Origin: Ephydatia muelleri
Taxonomy: Eukaryota; Porifera; Demospongiae; Spongillida; Spongillidae
Assembly (NCBI GenBank): GCA_013339895.1
Contig: JABACO010000001.1
Span: 11,037,611-11,101,610 of the forward strand
Direction of reading: 5' to 3'
DNA length: 64,000 bases
In this document: positions 40,491 through 50,917 of the stretch, piece after piece
How positions within the stretch are numbered: the stretch's first letter is position 1
How the letters are laid out: each line of letters starts with the position of its first letter
The notes under the pieces: generated by a model
Told to the model about the DNA's origin: nothing
The model's input: the letters and a program-made list of their open reading frames with translations, nothing else
Databases searched by the model: none
Program-made: the position numbers and the translations under genes

Positions 40491-41024
40491 ATGCCGGGTC
40501 GCAAACGACCGGTTACTGCTGACTTGATTCGGTCGATAATTACAAGAGTTATGGAACAGTACGACTTGGATCCCGACGATATTCCAGAAGAGCATCCATT
40601 TGTCAAATCCATGATTGCTGATCGCAGCCGCTTTAACTTGAGCAAACGTTACTTCCTGAAGAAAGCTTTGGCTGGCTTTGTTTGTTTAGGCTTGCAAGAG
40701 GATGGAGTAACTATTTGTTCGCGGCAGTGGTCATCGCATCAGGCCAGCGCCGTTATTGACCTCCGAGATAAGACTGTGGTCTGGTTTGGAAAGCAACGAT
40801 GCGAGATGTGTTACGACAATCATACCGCCGATGAATGGAAGGACCCACACTTTGGTGAAAATGCAATAGAAAGAATGGCTAAGCTAGCTGTTGAATCGTG
40901 TCTAGTGAGGCTCGAACGACGTCCACGCGAAAGGCCCAACACGTGGGGTCGACATCGACCTGGAAGAGTTCATCACAAAAAGCACTGCGAACTGTGCAGT
41001 CTAAGGAAAAATAGATGTTGCTAA
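40491..41024 (+). CDS. single-exon 3CxxC-type zinc-finger-like protein, 177 aa
   Basis: The ATG at 40491 opens a 177-codon frame 245 bp after the PLBD stop on the same strand. Paired cysteines occur in WFGKQRCEMCYDNHTADEW and HHKKHCELCSLRKNRCC, with another Cys and a W-S-S-x-Q-A motif earlier (CSRQWSSHQASAVID). A W-x-S block before spaced C-x2-C pairs and a final H-x5-C-x2-C is the layout of zf-3CxxC proteins (RTP, ZAR1-like). Those act in RNA control or membrane-receptor trafficking; which applies here is unknown. There is no signal peptide or membrane segment. Lack of introns beside an 18-exon gene suggests a retrocopy or lineage-specific gene. The family call is moderate. Confidence 0.65.
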   Translation: MPGRKRPVTADLIRSIITRVMEQYDLDPDDIPEEHPFVKSMIADRSRFNLSKRYFLKKALAGFVCLGLQEDGVTICSRQWSSHQASAVIDLRDKTVVWFGKQRCEMCYDNHTADEWKDPHFGENAIERMAKLAVESCLVRLERRPRERPNTWGRHRPGRVHHKKHCELCSLRKNRCC

Positions 41025-42479
41025 GTGTTGCTAAGTGTTGCTGAACCGGCGTACATGTCGTGTCCTAGAGCGGGAGCCGAAGCTGGGCGGTATTTTGAAC
41101 GGTGCATGCGGACAGCCGAGTGTTTGTATTTAATTATAGCTGTATCTAGCCTGGCATGCGCAGCTGTCATTGTATTGTATAGCATTTATGATTGTGTGTC
41201 ATTTACACTGCATACATTGTCGCACTTGCACGCTACAAGGATGGATAACTATATACCGCGACGCGAGGAAGAGGGAGGCGGGGCAGTCTGGAACTACAAT
41301 TCTATGTACAAGTGGTGTCAGGTCCACTGGCATATGTTCCGATTCTGGGCTGTGCATCGTCGTAAACACCTCGCTCGCAGTGGCGGATCCAGAAAAGATG
41401 AAGGGTAGGTTCACTAACGGGGCTTCACGGATCCTGCATACGGGAGCCTCAGAAGCTTTACAGGTAATCTTTTTTTTTTTTCAGAATCACCAGAATTTTC
41501 TATGCATCAATACAAATTGTGCGGGGGAGCCATCATTTATACATACATTAATTTTATTGGTGGTTCATGTGAATTCTCAGAAATAAGGACACCTCGTAAG
41601 CAGGACACTACCTCTAGATTCCAGACAACTTACCATGACGATGTACTAACTTACTCCCCTGAATTGCTGTCACCTCGATATCCCGTGATTATGATTTTAA
41701 AAAGTTCAACCCTTGAACAAGGACAATTATATACCATCTGGATAATCATGGATGCAAGTGTCCACATTTAGGGGTTCCACTGTCACACTTAAATCTCAAG
41801 CGGAAGATGTTACCTAACTCCATTGGTTATTTATGACTCGTCAGGGCCAACCCCTTCATGTCGCAAGACTTCAACAATTGGCATTAACGGCACTGTATAA
41901 CAACAACAGGCAATACTATACGTGGCTGGAAATTCTTCAATTAACATGCAAGCTGTAGCTAAACCTGATCTAAAATCAACCGCTGAGACTTAGTAAAATT
42001 GCAATGCTAACCGTTGAACTGCCTTTTGCTACCGAACGCGGAATGAGCGCAAATTCAAATTGCACAAGCGGTGCAGCCCTGCCATATGCGCATACAAAAC
42101 ATACATTCATACCGAGCACAATCATCGTTCACCTTGCCTTTAAAGGCCTTCCGTGAAAAGATGAACAGATAGTTTGCAGAAGTAATGATTTCTATAGCAT
42201 TGTAGCAAATTGTCACGACGAAGATCATCATCAGTTACTAAGTCCCTCCCTCCGCTCATCATCAGTCTGATCCAAATCAGCATTCAGTTTGCTAGACTCC
42301 TGATGTTTGCCTTGTAACGTTCCCTTAATAAAAGGGTGATATGTGGAGACACTTTTCACACTGAATATCTTCTGTCAAAAATTGTGAAACAAGGTTGACT
42401 ACAACATACTACCTGACTAAAAGATACTGCCTGAATGGGACTTGGGATACTTCTTGAATGTAAGAAACTGCTCGTCTAT
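41025..42479. other. spacer after the zinc-finger gene
   Basis: No supported gene. CAGTGGCGGATCCAG at 41380 resembles a hAT terminus, but no partner end was found. Confidence 0.35.
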
Positions 42480-42511
42480 TAAAAGACTTAAATTCATCTG
42501 CTCGACGGTAA

Positions 42512-42551
<40 letters not shown>

Positions 42552-42732
42552 TCGACCACCCACACCGAACATCATAATGACGTGGTTTTTGTTTGGAGAC
42601 GCCCCCTTACATAATTTAAAAGGCTTAAATTCATCTGCACGACAGTAATTCCACACCACCCACCATCCACACCCAACATCATAATGACGTGTTTTGTCCC
42701 CCAAAATAGTTTGGAGACGCCCCATTACACAA
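42480..42732 (+). repeat. ~125-bp tandem duplication with a poly(C) tract
   Basis: CTTAAATTCATCTGC, ACATCATAATGACGTG and TTTGGAGACGCCCC appear twice in the same order. The first copy carries 37 C (42513-42549). Confidence 0.85.
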
Positions 42733-44699
42733 ATGAACTTCACAAATTGCCGCACAGGGACAACTAGAGATGCTACTCTCAACTCTGTGCATGTCTTTCG
42801 GCACATAAAGGCTCTATAATTTAACGGAAGCATTAAAAGTTCTTCTCCACCCCCGACGTGGGACTAGGCTAGACACGGCTTAGAAACTATAGGTTGTAAT
42901 TACAACATTATGGTGTCCGACCTGGTGAGATGGATGTTGATATGAGTGTGATTTATCCAGCAGACTTGGAGACGGACAACGTATAGCTGAAGAACTGTGA
43001 CACTTCAAAAGGACATAAAACTTCCTACTGGGACATTTAAGAAACTTGTACTTCAGTATGGAATTTACCGCCGCAAGAGATTGGAGAACATCTTCCCACA
43101 ACTCAGCGTATTTTTACTTGTTTACCAGTTTCTGTTGCCTCAGCTGAACATTCATTCATTAACCTTGCTTATATTTAAAAAAATATTTGCGTTCAACAAT
43201 GAATCATATCACTAAGCCATTTTTTATTTCAGGAGCTAGAAACTCACTCATTTCATTTATACACTCATTAATGAGCCTCTTCAGATCAACAGCTGTCTTC
43301 ATTCTAAATAGCAAAAAAGTAATATGAGCAGTTTAAAAAGTTGCATTTTATATGCACGGTTGCAGTGCATCACATAATCCATGCACATATAGATACGTAC
43401 ATCTAATTAAACATGAATACTTGGCTTGAAAAGAACAGTGTGTGGGGCACCATCTAGTTACAATGATACAACAATAAAAATAGAATGATTTGTTAAGTCT
43501 TCAAGTGGATTTCATTTACAACTATTTCGTTCGAAGAATGGGGTGCATAATAAATAGAGTAATCACAAAACGTTTTATGATAAGGAACGGCTATTTCCTT
43601 ATACTTTGTAACATACAAAATCCTAGTTAACCTACTAAGTTCAAATATAGAAATATATTTATATAAGCTTGTTTGATGATTCTTCACGCAAACCATCACA
43701 AAATGCCTGGGTAGTTAACATCCTTTGGGCATCATCCAAACCTCCTCATACTTTGTAGTATGATGATTGAATACCTAATGTAAAAATATATTCTGTGATA
43801 CGTGTAATAAGAATAGATCATGAAGAAGCTTAAAATTAGGCAATGATATTTCATTCTATAACCAATTGGCTTACTAAATCAAGCTATGAGTCGGACTAAC
43901 CACGCAGATAATAGGAACAGGTTTCTTCGCTTCTTTGTGACCTTCTCTAACTTACAAAATATGTAACCCAGTTTTCGACGTATAGTTATAGATAATCAAT
44001 TTACGAATCTGTACGCAATTTATTCAAGTACTTACCATTAAGGCACATGACTGGAACAATGAAATTCAAAGACCTTTATCATTGTACGTGTCAAAAACCC
44101 TCAGCTACATTTTGAATGGATGGGACAGGTTTGATGCATCAGATACACTGTGCATATTGCGGCAAAATCCAACATGTGAAAAATCTAAATCAGCAGTAAA
44201 GAATGAGTGAGGCTGATATATTGCCTCAGACACAATCAGCTAGGTCAGTGCTTTCTTCTAACGCAGAATCACATGCAGTGAAACACAAAGCAAGTTTGCA
44301 GCGATGCTTACAAGGATAAGTGGTAACATGGAAGTGATTTATGTCATGTAATGTGCGTGCACATGCACACTTGCATGTGGCAACTATATAGTAGCATAAA
44401 CAAAAAATGGCATTCAAGTGTGCATGACATGCACAAGTATGTCCCATACTTATGCTTGCATGCACAGCTTTCTTTTTTTTTTTTTTGCATGCAGGTATAA
44501 TTAGCTTTTACACATGTCTGTCTCGCAGCATGCTGATAATTTGACGCCTATTGATGTATATATTAACGACTCGTGTCTCAGGCCAAGAGACTATTCTGCA
44601 AAAAAAAAAAACCACAATCCAACTAGCCTTAACTTTGAGAGCAAAATGAAGTTTTGAGATATTTTAGCATGTTAGGGGATACCAGTGTTTAGCTTGTCC
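42733..44699. other. non-coding AT-rich spacer
   Basis: No gene, named repeat or RNA gene recognised. Confidence 0.45.
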
Positions 44700-44930
44700 T
44701 TTGCATGTGTGTGGCTCTGCATTGCTAGCTGTGTGTGGCTCTGCATTGCTAGCTGTGTTTGCCTCTGAACTGTTTAGCTGTGTTGTGTGCCTCTGCATTG
44801 CTACTTCTACATTGCACAATCCATGCATATTACTTTCCTTCGCTAGTGGTGTGCCTCTGCATAGCCAGGTGTATGTGTCTCTGCATGCGCAGCCAGTTGT
44901 GAGTGGCTCTGCATCGTAGTAGTAAGGGAA
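44700..44930 (+). repeat. imperfect ~24-bp minisatellite
   Basis: Units around TGTGTGGCTCTGCATTGCTA repeat six or seven times with drift. Confidence 0.7.
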
Positions 44931-45335
44931 CCCATGCAAGTTTCAGTTTGCCTTCATAATGTTTTTGGATCATTAGCCATGAGGAGACACTGTATTTAAT
45001 GCATGCATACTGAATTAAGGTTCATTGCAGAGATACTACACCAGCAGTACGAGATCCATTATTTGTGATGACAGGACTTGTGGGATGCATATTTATACAT
45101 ATGGTGGTTCCAGTTAGTATAAGTGAAGATAATGGAATGCACTGCTGTCTTAGTGCAATCCTGAATGAAGTTTGTCAGGAATTCTATTTTAGAGGATTTT
45201 TGATTTTATGTGTTGTGGTGTGTGTAACTGAAGAATGAGTAAATATTATTTCCACTCACATTTGGTACAGATAAACTGTAGTGGCAGCGGAAGGTTGGGG
45301 TGGGGGGGGGGGGGAATTGAACCTCCCCAATAATG

Positions 45336-46002
45336 CAGCGGCGGCGGAACCGGGGGGGGGGGGGGGGGGGGGGGGGGGTATTTACCCCCCCAACTTTTCT
45401 GGACATAATTATTATTCATTATTAAAACGTCATTTAACCATAACGCTGAAGCAATAGTTGTTAAGGTTGCATGTTGTTGAATTTTTCAAACATGACTTTT
45501 CTGTCGAGTCTCTGCGCCTTAACCTCCAGACACTAGCTGCCAACTATAAGGGGGAAAAACACAGTTTCAGTGATATTTTGGAATATTTTCGTAGTCTTGG
45601 ACCAGGAGTGGAGCTGATGAGAGAAGCCTTAAAGCTTGTGAAATTGCTGCTCATAATTCCTGCTACTAGCGCGACAAGCGAACGATCCTTTAGCACTCTG
45701 AGAAGAGTCAAAAGCTACTTGCGTTCTAGCATGAAGCAATCACGTCTGAACCATTTAATCACGTGCAATACATATAAGAACTTGACCAAGTTGACTTGAA
45801 AGCCATAGCTAACTCTTTTGTACATGGTAAAGAGAATAGGATGAACAAATTCGGACTGTTTTAAATTAATTCTCTGTGTGAATCTTGAATTGAAGAGCCG
45901 TTAATTAATTCGCGCAATAGTAGTATACCACGCCCATTCATTAATTATTCATAACTTACCCCCCCCCCCCCCCCCACTTAAAAATAACTTCCGCCGCCCC
46001 TG
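45336..46002 (+). mobile_element. hAT-type deletion derivative C
   Basis: The ends CAGCGGCGGCGGAAC and GTTATTTTT-side CTTCCGCCGCCCCTG are imperfect inverses, each followed inward by a long G or C run. The flanks are a perfect 5-bp duplication, TAATG (45331-45335 and 46003-46007). The interior keeps the last transposase exon. The 667-bp length indicates a large internal deletion. A fragment of a related left end (GTGGCAGCGGAAGGTTGGGG) lies just upstream at 45279. Confidence 0.85.
45458..45799 (+). pseudogene. C-terminal hAT transposase exon (dimerisation domain)
   Basis: The open stretch ends with LLLIIPATSATSERSFSTLR, then RVKSYLRSSMKQSRLNHL, the conserved hAT C-terminal dimerisation signature of the ZMYM/DUF4371-type branch (P-A-T-x-A-x-S-E-R-x-F-S). 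About 113 codons remain and the catalytic core is absent. There is no start codon; it would have been a terminal exon. Confidence 0.85.
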
Positions 46003-46059
46003 TAATGGCTTTGGGGGCTCAGCCCCTCCTAACAATAATAACGGGTACTGTATAGTACT

Positions 46060-46306
46060 GTTTCCGCGAAAAGGGACCTACCGCATGATTTTTCAAGATT
46101 TCAATTTTTTAATTTTCTAAATATTCTAGAAGTCTGAATGAACCTCTACACATTGCTTCTTACGCACTGAGAATCCAAGTATTTGTCATGGAGTTCTAAG
46201 ACACTGAATTTTTAATTAGCCATCGCAATGCATTTCAACGCAAGCGTTACACTTCTATTTCGCGTATACTGGAAATTTAGCGCTTATAGGCCTTTTTCGC
46301 GGAAAC
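46060..46306. mobile_element. MITE family Q
   Basis: The ends GTTTCCGCGAAAAGGGACCTA and the inverse of GTTTCCGCGAAAAAGGCCTA delimit 247 bp without coding potential. A degraded relative lies in PLBD intron 6. Confidence 0.8.
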
Positions 46307-46439
46307 GATACCAATGAAAAGATCAGTGTAATAATAATAATTGTTATTCATTGCGGCGAACATCACGTCATCTTAAGTGCTTGACAATCTGAACCTGCGG
46401 CAGCAGGTTCAATATAGGATTGATTGAGGATTGATGATT

Positions 46440-46914
46440 ATCATTAAAAAAACTTCACTCGCGTCTGGAGGGACAACGGAGAAACGGATCGCGTATCTCT
46501 TTGTCGCGATGGAACGAGAACTCAAAGATCTACAGTTCTACGTTTGTTCCGTGTCATAAAACGGTGTGCTTTTAGAGATACAAACGAATTCCTTTTTCTC
46601 GTGCCCAGTCCCAAAATAATTCTTGGTCGTAATTCTTAGGAATCGAGCTACGAACGGTTTTGAATAACGGCAATAGCACCAATATCTTCGGAATTCACCT
46701 GCACGGTGTCCTTTAAGGTCATATAAACATCTAAAAAGACTACAGCGAGAAGTACCTCATGCGGTAGCAAGTTCTGTACAGGATATGAAGTTATTGCAGA
46801 AGTTTATTTGGTTTATTGTTGATTAATGAAGTTATTTTACAGCATGCAGTATAAATATTCCGACCTGCACGAAATTTATTTGGTGTTGTTTAATACTTTG
46901 GCTAGTGAAGTTAA
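46440..46914 (+). repeat. dispersed repeat R, copy 4 (divergent), 5' region of the next ORF
   Basis: Blocks align with copies 1-3 at lower identity: CATTAAAAAAAC, a TTTGTTCCGTGTCATAAAAC segment, CTCGTGCCCAGTC, and AGCACCAATATCTTCGGAAT. It then runs into TAGTGAAGTT...TGCCTTC and the ATG at 46915, as copy 3 does across E2. Confidence 0.6.
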
Positions 46915-47513
46915 ATGCCTTCGCGCAATCGAAAGAAGAGATCTAAGCAACGAGCGGAATACCTTCAAAAGCAAGACGATATTTTATCACAAGAAAACAA
47001 GGCTAAAGCCCGAGCGCGCTACAAGGCCGATCCCGAAAAGATAAAGGCCTCTGTACGCGACAGCTACAAGGCCGATCCCGAAAAGAAGAAGGCCTCTGTA
47101 CGCGACAGCTACAAGGCCGATCCCGAAAAGAAGGCCTCTGTACGCGACAGCTACAAGGCCGATCCCGAAAAGAAGAAGGCCTCTGTACGCGACAGCTACA
47201 AGGCCGATCCCGAAAAGAAGAAGGCCTCTGTACGCGACAGCTACAACGCAGATATTGAATCTAAGCAATCTGCTAAAAGGCAGCGATATCAAGAGGACCT
47301 CAAGGAGAACCGTGCTGCTAAAAGGCAGCGATATCAAGAGGACGTCGAGGAGAACCGCGCTGCTAAAGACAGAAATACGAGGACAATTCAGCTGCCATTA
47401 AGGCATCTGAAAGGAATCGGTATTGGAATGACCCCGCTGTCCAATTGGCTAAACGTGCTGCCGAGAGGAAGCGGTATCGCAGGGGTCACCGAACTACCAC
47501 TACCACCCAAAGG
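46915..47513 (+). pseudogene. K-A-D-P-E-K-K repeat protein, first exon with a frameshift
   Basis: It starts MPSRNRKKRSKQRAEYLQKQ and continues with about six ~15-residue units (YKADPEKKKASVRDS), then units with RYQEDLKENRAAK. Near 47365 the frame changes: the sensible continuation (ERNRYWNDPAVQLAKRA, RYRRGH) is in another frame, so a small deletion broke it. The exon then ends at AAAG|GTATGTC (~47513). The 45-bp tandem codon repeats are highly basic and probably helical. It is homologous to 28400-29332 (-). The function is unknown; I infer it is the N-terminus of a large mobile-element protein. Confidence 0.65.
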
Positions 47514-47757
47514 TATGTCATGGCATGTTGTATTGCACTAGCATTAAAAAGCTATAGGAAGATGTGCATGCAACATGTGTACAGCACGCATGTAAGGGAT
47601 CTGCCATTCACTTCACATGTAAAGCATGCATGGTGACCCAACTGTTGTGTATAGTCCTTTGTGACCAGTCGGGTGTCATTCTTAATCTGATGCACAAAAA
47701 GGCTTCCTTATCTGATGTAAAAACTTTTTGACAAAATGACAAACTTTTGACTACAAT

Positions 47758-48063
47758 CAGCAGTAGCAGCAGCGCTGCCCCCACCGCCAGCAGCAGCAGC
47801 AGCAGCACTGCCCCCCCGCCGCCACCAGCAGAAGCAGCAGCAGAGCTGCCCCCGCCGCCACCAGCAGAAGCAGGAGCACCGCCGCTACCACCACCAGCCC
47901 CACCACCGGCACCAGCAGTATTGACACCAGTGCCCCACCACCACTTCGCCTGCTGCTCCCCTGGCTGCTGCCACCACCACCCACATGGCTCCCATGGCCA
48001 GAACCAGGCCGCCGCGGCCATAGAAGAGGCTGGGGGAGACATAGAGGACAAGGCCGAACAGTA
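47758..48063 (+). repeat. CAG/CCG-rich low-complexity tract
   Basis: Imperfect GCAGCAGCAG and CCGCCGCCACC runs. It reads as A/S/P-rich on + and G/L-rich on -. It may be coding but shows no start or splice context. Confidence 0.6.
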
Positions 48064-48195
48064 AATAACATTAAGAACTCCTATACATATAATTTCTATT
48101 ATTAAAATTTTAAACCTCCCTCCCTCCCTTCGAAAATTAAAATCAATTTGTGACCACTTACACTTATAAAGACTCCGGAGGAAAAAACTAATGAA

Positions 48196-48495
48196 ACAAG
48201 TAAATAAAAACATCCTCTAACAAGAAAGTTGTTGGTATATATAGGATTGACCAATGGTGGTGTACAAAGCATGGAAACAAGAGTGACAGAAATTTGACTG
48301 GAAAATTGAAATAGGCCTATATTTAGCACACTAACGTTATAACAGTACATGCCTGAATAATGGGCTAAATATAGGCCTATTTCAATTTTCCAGTCAAATT
48401 TCTGTCACTCTTGTTTCCATGCTTTTTACACCACCATTGGTCAATCCTATATATACCAACAACTTTCTTGTTAGAGAATGTTTTTATTTACTTGT
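48196..48495. mobile_element. palindromic MITE family P, copy 3
   Basis: A 300-bp foldback with ends ACAAGTAAATAAAAAC. Arm blocks are shared with the copies at 26 kb, but the mid-arm GAGTGACAGAAATTTGACTG differs from both and is matched in its own other arm. Confidence 0.9.
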
Positions 48496-50500
48496 TAGAA
48501 GAGAAGGCCTGCTAGTGTGACGTGGTCATCAGTTAAGATTGTGGGCTGTACTGTAGACTGGTGAAAAAATTGTATTGTTACTTATAAATATGCACTACAC
48601 GTATAAGGTCTTATGTGAGTCAAGGTTACAGAATGGATATGTCACGTGACGTTAATAACAGTTACTGCATCAAATTACTTATCTGCGTTTGCTTCCATGC
48701 GAGATTTTATGTTTGGCAAACTGCGGATTAAATTTCTGTGCATAAGCATAAGTGTCATTGAATCGTTCAGTGATTATTATCATGTCCTATGAGTGAATGG
48801 ATTTTGTCCTTACAAGGTTTTGCGCATGCAGGTTCGATTACAATTTGGTGACTGATGTGTATGTACACTTTTGCTTAAAGGAGTAAAAATGGGAATGAGC
48901 TAATGGATACGGGGTGGAATGCACTTGTTGCACGTGATTATTCATATTGCCCTGGTCTCACTCATAAAATTGGAATTCTGAGGTTAACACGCACAGCTGA
49001 GAACATAATTACAAATCTAGCTGTCTACCACAAAAATTCAATTAGTTTGTGAGCTTCCTGACAACGTCCTGTGTGGCATTGTGCATTATGTTCAGCAGGA
49101 AATGCCTGCATCTCTGTAATGATTGCAGAAAATATGCGTATCATATCATGTTCCATAACTTTCGTTTTCTGTGACCCCGGTCTTGTCACACGATTTTTCC
49201 TAAATATGTTCACTCAGGGTCAACGAATTGAGATGATTATTGGAATGTAGCTTCAGCATAAACATGGAAACCTGGAGTTAGATTCTGAACCCGGAAACTG
49301 TTCGAGCGATGCGTAATGTTTGAGGGTTGAAAGTGTTTGGCATTTATTTTAGCCAAACGCTAGGTTTATGGTAGGTGAGGCTATGAGTTATTCCGATAGT
49401 TGCCTAATGCATCGTGATAGCGCAGGGACTCTCTTGCAGTGCACATACCAAATTTGCCAGACAGTGATGCAAGAACGAACGCGCTCCGAATGTTTTACAT
49501 CGAAGTGTCCAATGGAATGTCTGCAGGCGACGCATACAGAGACCAATGTATGCCAGATGTTTTTGGTGAGTCCTGCGACAGTGCGGGGGTGGGTTACATT
49601 GTGAGAAAACACTGAAGAGGCTTTATACAGGATATGAAAACTGATGTTGTCACTGAATAACCTGCACTGGCACTGGAACTTGCTTGTGGTTGATGATGGC
49701 GATGAGGTGCAATGCTTCCAATGCACCCTCCAAGCATCATCTGAGAAAGCTGAGTGAAGCCTCACTGAGAGATTCCCTTCAAACAGTGCATACTAGAGAC
49801 TTAACGGAGAGCTATAAACTATTACCACAGTGCTGCTGCCTACAGTGCTGCTTCACATGTGCCCAGCACATCTCAATGTGCATGCACTCTAGATGGCACT
49901 TAGGTCCAAACAACAGAATGAGTCCATGCTCTTCTACCACCTCTTGTAGCTCAGGTTTTACGCTAGCAAAATCATGCTGTTAGCCAGAAGTGTCCTGAGC
50001 TCATCAGCTTCCTCCATTCAATACCAGCCATCAAACTACGTGATCTCTACATACTGTTGAAGCTAGCACCCTTTGCAATGGGTGCCCCGTCTGGTCCTGG
50101 TACCACATCTGTTGCTGCACTCTCACTGGTATGCCTGAAACAGCATCTGGCCTATGGAACCAACCCATCTGGGTTATGACAGGTTGTGCACCACCATCAC
50201 TTATTGGATGACAGAGCATCCTTTCTCCTTGCCACATGGCTTGGGGCATTGTCATGCCATGTCAGGAGCAGTTGACATCCAGGGAACTGTGCTTCAAACC
50301 AGTCAATGCAAGTACTTTGTGCACATTTTGCATTATGTTATCGTGATTCCATGTACCATCTGTTTTTGGTTCTATCATCTCAAGTCCTAGCCAAACATAC
50401 CATGCAACAGACACACCACTTACCACAATGCTGGTTCCCTCCCCTTTGGGCTTTAGTAATGTAACATGTGGTTATTACATGTGGTTATTACATGTGGTTA
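48496..50500. other. mostly non-coding; possible transposase 3' part
   Basis: No intact gene. Minus-strand sequence just after 50500 may be the degraded C-terminus of the mariner-like transposase. The rest shows nothing I can name. Confidence 0.35.
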
Positions 50501-50578
50501 TTACTTTTGAATACACTTCAGGTAACCCAAAAGTCAAATAGAAAAATATCAGGCCTTCTAGGTGGCCACTCAATTGGT

Positions 50579-50775
50579 CCTGCCCTCCTCCCCATCCACC
50601 TGTCCTGCCCTCCTCCCCATCCACCTGTCCTGCCCTCCTCCCCATCCACCTGTCCTGCCCTCCTCCCCATCCACCTGTCCTGCCCTCCTCCCCATCCACC
50701 TGTCCTGCCCTCCCCCCATCCACCTGTCCTGCCCTCCTCCCCATCCACCTGTCCTGCCCTCCTCCCCATCCACTG
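50579..50775 (-). repeat. 25-bp minisatellite inside the transposase pseudogene
   Basis: Eight or so units of CCTGCCCTCCTCCCCATCCA plus CCTGT. The complement encodes the transposase's own W-M-G-R-R-A-G-Q-V-D-G segment, so it grew from the gene. Confidence 0.95.
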
Positions 50776-50917
50776 TCCTCGCCCGTTTTGCACTTGTGTG
50801 CTATAATGAGCAGACGCCTCGTCCTGTTGGAAAATCACCAGGTCCTCTTCATCGCCAACAATTCCTTGGATGAATGACCACATGTTTTGTTGTAACAGCT
50901 TGTGATGCTGCCATCCT

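Noticed and set aside
41380-41394. CAGTGGCGGATCCAG resembling a hAT terminus
   Set aside because: No inverse partner or target duplication found nearby.
47608-48213. 200-codon minus-strand Ala/Gly/Leu-rich frame
   Set aside because: Follows from the CAG/CCG low-complexity tract; no domain or splice context.
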